The notes under the pieces: generated by a model
Told to the model about the DNA's origin: nothing
Database searches by the model: none
What the model saw: the letters and a program-made list of their open reading frames with translations, nothing else
Source: Garcia nutans
Taxonomy: Eukaryota; Streptophyta; Magnoliopsida; Malpighiales; Euphorbiaceae
Direction: 5' to 3'
NCBI GenBank assembly: GCA_947685225.1
Contig: CANTUV010000035.1
Location: 44,144,001 to 44,208,000 of the forward strand
DNA: 64,000 nucleotides
Made by a program: the position numbers and the translations under genes
In this document: positions 57,739 to 64,000 of the stretch, piece by piece
Layout: each line of letters opens with the position of its first letter
How positions within the stretch are numbered: position 1 is the stretch's first letter

Positions 57739-59311
57739 GGTGGATGACTCGATTCCTAAGAAATCTCAACTCCTGTTGGGTTCAAAAAGCTGGGTACGTA
57801 TGGGAAAGGTGAGAAGTGACCCATCACTCCCATAAAACCGGGTCATTGGAACCGACATCTTTTTTAGGTCTAAATATTATTGGATTCTTAAGTTATTATG
57901 ATATTATTCATGTTACATGCAATTAAAATAAATAAACATTCATCAGATTATAAATTAAACAACCAAACAAATGAGCACCCATACAAGATGGAAATATGCC
58001 TTTACAACTGTTCAAACATTCACAAAAATAAATAAAATAGGACACCTACAAAAAGGTAAAAATGTGTCCCTTACAATTGTCTCAAAGTCCTTAAAATAAA
58101 TTAAATTACACAAACTAAATAAATTAAACCAATAAGGCACCCACAAGTGGAAACATGCCATTTACATCCTTAAAATCTAAATAATGAAATTAATACTATT
58201 TAACTATTCATAACAAAATAAATAATCCAAACATATAGTTTGTCATAAAAAATTACAATCCACAAATATATCTTAATATTAACCCATTAACAAAATAAAG
58301 GCACGACGCACATGGTGGTCCCTCTAGCCAGTTAACGGGCGGGGGTCAAGCTGCCTCTAAAAGGTAAATGATTTACTAAACTCATTAAATGAGTTGCTAC
58401 CTCCAGAATGTCAATTAGGGTTTTAAATCATAATTTAGAGTTTAATCCTAAAATTAGGGTTTAACTTGCAAAGTTTGGGTTTTATAATATAATTAAGGTT
58501 TTATCTTAAAACTAGAGTCTAATATACAAAATTAGTGTTTTAAATTATAAAATTAACTTGCAATTAGGGTTTTTAATATAAATTAGGGTTTCAGATCAAA
58601 GACAATAGATCAAAACATAATAAATTAAATGAAGATGACATTGTATTAAATTAAATAATAGATTTGGTTGATGAAGGTTGTACCTATGTTGTTAGCTCCA
58701 CCAAGGTATTTTTATTAAACCACGATTACTATTGATTTGTTGAGAAGGTTGGGTCAATAGAGTCCTTGGCGACTGTACAAATAATCCAAAGATTATTTGT
58801 TGATTCTCACAATGTTTGAATACTAGATTCCTCTCGGTTCAATTTATGGATTGTTGCTTTAATGGCTACTGTTGTGTCTCTCTATTTATTTTTGTGGCTG
58901 TTGATCACTAAAGATGGCACCTGATTGCTAAAATTTGGCTCCTTAATTCTTCCAATGATCCCTTTTTGGCTACTTGTTTTTTTCTCTTTTTATTGGTAAT
59001 TACTAGGGAAACCGGTGTAAACACTTCTAATCAACCAAGGAAAGACCTGAACCAATTAAGTCCAAGTAAAATTGAAGTTCCTTGAGCTAGGGTTGGCCAT
59101 GAAGGCCATGCTCATATCGAATTGGTTTGCCAATTCAACATGAATTTAATGCTGTCCTAACTTTTTTTTTGGTTTTTAATTGGATTTAAATTTAATTGGG
59201 GCCCTTCTAATTGGAACCAAGTTTGATAAGGGCTTTTAAATTGAAACTAGATTTAATTTGGCCTTTTTAATTGTGGCTAAATTCAATTCGGGCTAAACTT
59301 AAGGGTCTAAA

Positions 59312-59316
59312 GTCAC
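59312..59316. repeat. Right target-site duplication GTCAC of solo LTR F
   Basis: Matches 55571-55575. Confidence 0.9.
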
Positions 59317-60172
59317 CAAGTCTTAGAGGTTGCAAAACTGGTGGTGATAGATGATATTGTTTGGTTTTCTCAAATGCTTCTTAGCATTTATCATCCCACT
59401 AAGTCGAGTTATCTTTCTTGAGTAATTTGAAGATAGGTGCACACACATTGGCCATTTGGAAAATGAAACAACTGACATATTACAAATAACCTAATAATCC
59501 CTTGATTTCCTTTTTTGTCTTGGGTGTGGGCATTTCAAGAATTGCCTTAGATTTAGCAGGATCAACCTCAATTACCCACGAACTGACCATGTGTCCCAGT
59601 ATTATGCCAAAAGCTACTCTGAACACACATTTGGCAGGGTTAAATTTCAAGTTATACTAACGGAGTCTAAGGAAGAACCATCTCAAAGCCTCCATATGTA
59701 TTTTAGCTTTACTTGACTTAATAACCATGTCATCCATATATACTTCCACGTCTTGGTGCATCATGTCATGGAAGAGTGTAGTGGCCATTCTTTTATAGGT
59801 TGCCCTAGCATTCTTTAGGCCAAAGGGCATGACCCTATAATAGTAAATGCCCCACTCTACAATGAAGGCTATTTTTTCCTTGGTAGGAGGATGAATCATG
59901 ATTTGATTATACCCATCATAGAGGTCAGTTAATGAAACCACGTCAGACCCGGCAAGTCTGTCAATCAGGAGATCAATATGAGACAAAGGGAAGTCATCTT
60001 TTGGACATGCTTTGTTAAGATCTCTATAATCCACACACATACGAACCTTCCCATCCTTTTTTTGTATTGGCACAATATTGGCTACCCATTGAGGGTACAT
60101 GATGGGCTCTATGAATTGATTTTCTAATAAGTTAGCTATTTCTCCCTTAATCTTTAAAGACCATTCTAGCTT
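59317..60172 (-). pseudogene. pol: Tat-type reverse transcriptase of element H
   Basis: On the minus strand the RT reads from about 60172 with 'WVANIVPIQKKDGKVRMC' near 60085. It continues through 'VDYRDLNKACPKDDFPL', 'VMPFGLKNARATY' and the catalytic Y-M-D-D box near 59740. A segment with 'GHMVSS' and 'EVDPAKSKAI' follows near 59580-59540, with two or more stops. The 147-codon stretch 60100-59657 is still open. RT is cut at its N terminus by element E and at its C-terminal side by solo LTR F. Confidence 0.88.
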
Positions 60173-60174
60173 AA

Positions 60175-60764
60175 GTCAGTAGATGTAAGAGGTATGTTTC
60201 CACTTTGTGGGTACCTCATTTGTTAAAGTTAAATGTAATTTAATTTATTTTTAAGTTTTGGAATTAATGTAAAAGACATGTTTCCACCAAATGGTGAGTA
60301 CCCTTTTTTATTTTGTTTTGGTCACTAGATGTTATTGTAAAGGCATGTTTCCATCTTGTATGGGTGCCCATTTTTTATTTGTTTATTTCAACCTTCTTTG
60401 ATTTTAATATAATGAATATTTATTTTACTTTAAATTGTATATAGTATGGATGGTATTTTAATAAGTTAAGAATTTAATAATATTTAGACTTGAACAGAAG
60501 GCTGGTTCCAATAAACCAGGTACTATAGGAGTGTTGGGTCATTCTTACCTTCCCCATACATACCCAACTTTTCGAGCCCAATAGGGGGTTGTGGATTCTT
60601 TAGGAATCGATTCATCCACCCCTTTTTATTTTTTTGGCTCGTCTGGGTGGCGACTCCATTTTCTCCGGGTTTAGGCCCGTCTTCTCTAAGGCTCTGATGC
60701 TAATAGTGTCAAAGTCACAAGAACCATTCCACCGGAAGTGAGGGGCAACAAATCGCTGCTCACA
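60175..60764 (+). repeat. Partial 5' LTR of Tat-type element E
   Basis: It matches the last 590 bases or so of LTR G, ending CGCTGCTCACA. The first 1.4 kb of the LTR is missing at the junction with H. The left edge is approximate. Confidence 0.8.
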
Positions 60765-60765
60765 G

Positions 60766-60784
60766 TAGCGACTCCACTAGGGAT
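60766..60784 (+). promoter_or_regulatory. Primer-binding site of element E
   Basis: TAGCGACTCCACTAGGGAT follows the LTR end after one base. It resembles TGGCGACTCCACTGGGGA, the tRNA-Arg-type site of Tat/Ogre elements, with two differences that look like G-to-A changes. Confidence 0.75.
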
Positions 60785-61855
60785 AAGTGAAGTTGATTCT
60801 TTTGGTCTTTATATTTTTTTATTCTTTCTTACTATGATATTATCCATTGCATCACTTAGTTTGCATTATGTGTGTGAGTTAGGATGCCCTGTGTAACCTG
60901 TTTTATGTTATGTAAGGGATACCATACTTTCACTCATGGTATGGAGATCGAGCATGACATAACCACTCATAGCCTTGTACCTTTTGGTATATACTTGTTA
61001 TGGGGATCGAAGCATTTTCAACCCAAAGATTAAAGCCCATGTAGTTGGCCTAGTAACTTTCCTTAGGTTTACCCTAAATGCTTATTATTTGACTATGATT
61101 AACATGTTTTAGCTGAGTTATGACCCATTTGGTTTGACTTTTTTCTAATATGACCTAAATATGGTGTAAGCCCAAAATAATTTTTTTAAGGCCCAAAAGA
61201 CCAAAATTATTTTCAAACTCTTTTTTAAAATGGTCTTTTTAAGATCCTTTTTTCCGCATAGCCCAAGACCAAAAATCTTCTTTAATAAAACCTTTTTCAA
61301 TGGGCTTTTAAACATTTATTAAAACCTTTTCTTAAATAGGATTACAACTAATTAGGTCAATTATGAAATATTAAAATTAATTGTGGGCCTGATTTATACC
61401 AAGATTTGTTAATCATGAGGCTTATTTGAGGCATGAATCTTTAGTTACCTATTTTCAAATGAGAAATCTATTTATGATAAACCCTTTAATTTAGTTTTAA
61501 TATACAATATATAAGCTATTTTTCAGTTGATCCAATGGATTAAGACTTAATTAGTGGGAGGTATCATGGACTAGTTTCTCTACCTAAAAAGACAATTATT
61601 GGTTAATCCATATGAGTGCATCTATCAAAAGTAAGATATCCCATGTTGATATTTTGTTGACCATATACCTAGGAAAAGGGACTCGCCATACGTGTTTGGA
61701 GGATATAAGGTTGGAAGGAACATCTTAACTTTGTTTACTTGCTTATCTACTCATGCATACATGCATTACATTACATTTGCATTGATCCTTTCTGGCTCAC
61801 AAACTTGGAGTACAATAGCTCAAAAGCATACAACAATCCGACCTACGTTAGTGAT
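60785..61855 (+). other. Leader region of element E
   Basis: About 1 kb of untranslated leader lies between the primer site and the gag-derived region. No gene is recognised in it. Confidence 0.6.
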
Positions 61856-63352
61856 TTAGAGTTCAGTGAGAATTCAGTCAACTTTGAACCAAGACCAATG
61901 GACCGTGAACAAGTCTAGAACATGGTGAATGCATCCAACATGAAAGAATTAAAAGGGACCCTGGCTAAAACTTTGAGAAGCCAGTTGGCTGCATTGTTGG
62001 AGAACACTGGTGAGGCATCTGCTATCACCAAGAAGCAAAAAGACAAAGGAAAGGCCAAGGTAGGTGAAGTAGCCTTTGATGACGACAAGGTGATAATTGA
62101 TGACTATGACTGGGATTCATACTTCTAAGACCAACAAGAAAAGAAGAAAGAAAAGAAGGCTGTAGAAAAAAGAGAATCTGCTAATGTTGAAAAGCTGATT
62201 GCTGACTTGGAAAAGATGTTTGAAAAGAAGTTGAAGACTGAAGAAGTGTCAGAGGTGGACAAGCTATCTGAGGATGATGAAGGAATCCCCTACAAGTTCA
62301 AGATGCCTCCCCTTACTAATTTGATGGAACAGGAAATCCCCTTTTGCATGTTAAGCAGTACATCACTGCCATGCAGTCTGCTAGAGCTATGAAGGCTCAA
62401 AGTCTAAGGTATTTCATGCTCTCATTAGATTCTATTGTGAAAAAATGGTTTAATACCCTAGAGGAGAACATTCAAAAGGACTAGAATTTGCTGTATAAAG
62501 CCTTCATCCAACAGTATGGGTACAATGCTAAATTGGAAGTAACTCTGATAGAGGTAGAATTAATAAGGAAAAAGTAATATTATAACTTTGTTGACTATGT
62601 CAAAAGATGAAGAAATAAGGCTGTACTCCTTAATAAGAGGCTGGATGAGTCTGATTAGATCCGAATGATAGTACGAGGTGTATTACCTAACCTTCATGAG
62701 CATATGTCCCACACTCTTATTAGGGACTTCAAGGAACTTCTCTAAGCTAGATTGCAAATACAAGAATGGGAAAGAGAGAAGAACCATTTTGCTGGGAGAA
62801 AGAATGAAAAGGGGAGTTATCAGTCTGCTAATCAAGGTACACATAAGGCAGTAGACATTATTATCACAGAAATAGAAGACAATTTTTAGAATTAGGGAAA
62901 CCTCTTTCTTGGATTTTCAAAAAGCTATAAAAGAAAGGGTTGTTATAGCCACTGGCTCCTCAACCTTTGCCATATCCTTTATCATCAAACTTTGCTACTA
63001 AAGCTTTCTTTCCATTTTATCAAATGCAAGGGCATGAGATAGGCAAATGCTTGCGGTTAAGGCATGAGATTCAAAACCTGATTGGCAGTGGGAAGTTGCC
63101 TGAACCTAACAAGCCTAGCATAAAAGACAACTTTTGCCTAGGTTTAATAGAGTACCACCACCAACAACTTTCATAATAGGAGGGGAACTCAATGAGAAAG
63201 TTTTCTTATCATCATTTCAAGATATAGGAGGAGAAGCTACAAAAGAGGAAATTTTGCTTGATGAATTTACTGAGGAAGGAAAGACATTGATCATTTGTGC
63301 GATGAATGAGTTCTGGGATTCCACTGATAGTGAAGAGGAATAAGAAGCCAAG
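61856..63352 (+). pseudogene. gag: Tat-type gag of element E, frameshifted
   Basis: An N-terminal region (61922-62128) has 'SQLAALLENTGEAS', a lysine-rich 'KKQKDKGKAK' stretch and an acidic 'DDDKVIIDDYDWDSYF' end, then a stop. The frame continues with a coiled-coil-like charged segment (62207-62320). A shift near 62330 leads into a retrotransposon-gag core with 'QSARAMKAQ' and 'FNTLEENIQKD' near 62370-62490, interrupted by several stops. A cysteine-poor 'QGHEIGKCLRL' stretch near 63030 stands where a zinc knuckle is usual. 'PPPTTFIIGGELN' near 63158 leads to an acidic stop-terminated end at 63341. The same order is present, inverted and further decayed, in element D. Confidence 0.75.
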
Positions 63353-63925
63353 AAAGAGGAATGGGATTGGTTCAAACCCAAAGAAGAAGCACTGAGCACC
63401 CATTCTGGCAAACCTTATGCTTGAGCTCCACCAAAAGAAGCCAAAACTGATAAGGGAAAGGATGTTGAGAGGGAAGTTAAAGAAGATGAAGATGATGCTG
63501 TCCTTATGCACTTGAGAAGGACCCAAGCCAACATCAACATCTGGGATTTGCTAGCAACATTCAAGAAGTATCGGGAGACTATAGCCAAAACTATGGCAAG
63601 CATGAAGATTTCCACTTTTGTAACATCAGAGGAGCTGGTTAGTTTCATGGGAACAAAAAGAACCAAAGAGGTGATGAAGTATGAAGAGATTTAAGAGGCA
63701 ACAAGATTGAAGTCGGGAGATATGGTTTATTTTTCAGATGCTGATTTACCAAAAGATGGAAGGTATCATGTCCACCCACTTTTCTTTAAGGTGGAAGTCA
63801 AAGGAAAAAGAACATCTTATTTCATGGTTGATGTTGGCTCTACTATAAATGTTTGCCCACTGAAGATTCTGCCAAAGCTTGCTTTGTCTACTCATGATCT
63901 GAGTTTGTCAGATGTAATGGTCTGA
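63353..63925 (+). pseudogene. pol: Tat-type linker and aspartic protease of element E
   Basis: A charged linker with a coiled-coil-like 'LRRTQANINIWDLL' block (about 63510-63552) is followed by 63707-63925, which carries the protease active-site region 'VDVGSTIN' (about 63828-63851) and 'CPLKILPKLAL'. Single stops at 63422 and 63692 and a TGA at 63923 interrupt it. The RT would lie beyond the window. Confidence 0.7.
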
Positions 63926-64000
63926 GCCTATGACAACACTAAGAGATAAGCTGAAGGAACCTTCAAAAACTTGGTGAAGGTAGGCCCTATTTAGTCCATT

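Larger units (their letters stand above)
55576..59311 (-). mobile_element. Solo Tat-type LTR F (contains solo LTR G)
   Basis: The two parts, 55576-55722 and 57744-59311, together make one reverse-oriented LTR of the D/E family. It has TATGAGCAGGG at one end, GGGTCTAAA at the other, and GTCAC duplications outside. No internal element sequence remains, so it arose by recombination between two LTRs. Confidence 0.88.
44509..60172 (-). mobile_element. Tat/Ogre-type element H with antisense gene, incomplete
   Basis: On the minus strand: RT (60172-59317), connection and RNase H (55570-55213), a second RNase H (55190-54907), integrase (about 54450-53540), an oppositely oriented plant-mobile-domain-like gene (plus strand, 46060-51160), purine tract and 3' LTR. 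From family knowledge, some Tat elements carry an antisense ORF of this type between integrase and the 3' LTR. The 5' LTR, gag and protease of H are not in the window; element E borders the RT at about 60175. Confidence 0.8.
60175..64000 (+). mobile_element. Tat-type element E, cut by the window end
   Basis: The partial LTR is followed by a primer site, a leader, a gag-derived region and an aspartic protease start, all on the plus strand. It continues beyond 64000. It belongs to the same LTR family as D, F and G. Confidence 0.85.

Overview
The window is nuclear DNA from a flowering plant, most likely a eudicot. It has one intact-looking host gene, an F-box protein gene on the minus strand with a spliced end. 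The rest is AT-rich repeat DNA dominated by nested LTR retrotransposons of lineages found only in plants (Athila-like, Tekay/Del chromovirus, Tat/Ogre-like, Ty1-copia). There is also a LINE fragment and a small hAT-like DNA element. I could not fix the species by reading, and I saw no tRNA, rRNA or organelle sequence.

Region 1, 1-21045, is a Russian-doll stack. The oldest layer is a Tekay-type LTR (called C: 332-952 and 20059-21045). A 19.1 kb Athila-like element (A: 958-20053) lies inside it with a perfect 5-bp target duplication, AGATA. Inside A is a Tekay/Del chromovirus (B: 4470-13937) with its own gag, protease, RT, RNase H, integrase and chromodomain remnants. A has lost its whole protease-RT-RNase H block where B begins. 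The first 331 bases are the end of another Athila-like LTR.

Region 2, 21046-36500, is a minus-strand Ty1-copia element (J) split by a minus-strand Tat-type element (D) and a second Tat-type LTR (D3). D has a gag-derived region but no recognisable pol. Next to its 3' LTR it carries adjacent tandem arrays of unrelated units. Low-complexity AT-rich DNA follows, with a 115-bp tandem duplication and a degenerate satellite-like array.

Region 3, about 36877-43060, is the host island: the F-box gene, whose last four codons appear to lie beyond a 2.8-kb intron, and its AT-rich upstream region.

Region 4, 43060-64000, starts with a LINE fragment cut off inside its endonuclease. A large minus-strand Tat-type element (H) follows: 3' LTR 44509-45880, polypurine tract, then a plus-strand (antisense) multi-exon gene with a plant-mobile-domain-like product and its own TATA box. 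Next come integrase, two RNase H modules and RT. H is broken by a solo Tekay LTR (L), a hAT-like MITE, a 366-bp tandem duplication, and a solo Tat LTR (F) that itself carries a second solo LTR (G). F and G have perfect 5-bp target duplications, and L has a near-perfect one. A plus-strand Tat element (E) enters at about 60180 and runs off the end of the window.

The relative ages are readable: C is older than A and A older than B; J is older than D and D3; H is older than F and F older than G. No retroelement gene here is intact. The strongest leads are the antisense plant-mobile-domain gene inside H, the arrays of short inverted-repeat motifs shared by unrelated LTR families, the telo-box clusters in the Tat-type LTRs, the templated filler DNA at a deletion in B's LTR, and the far-distant last coding exon of the F-box gene.
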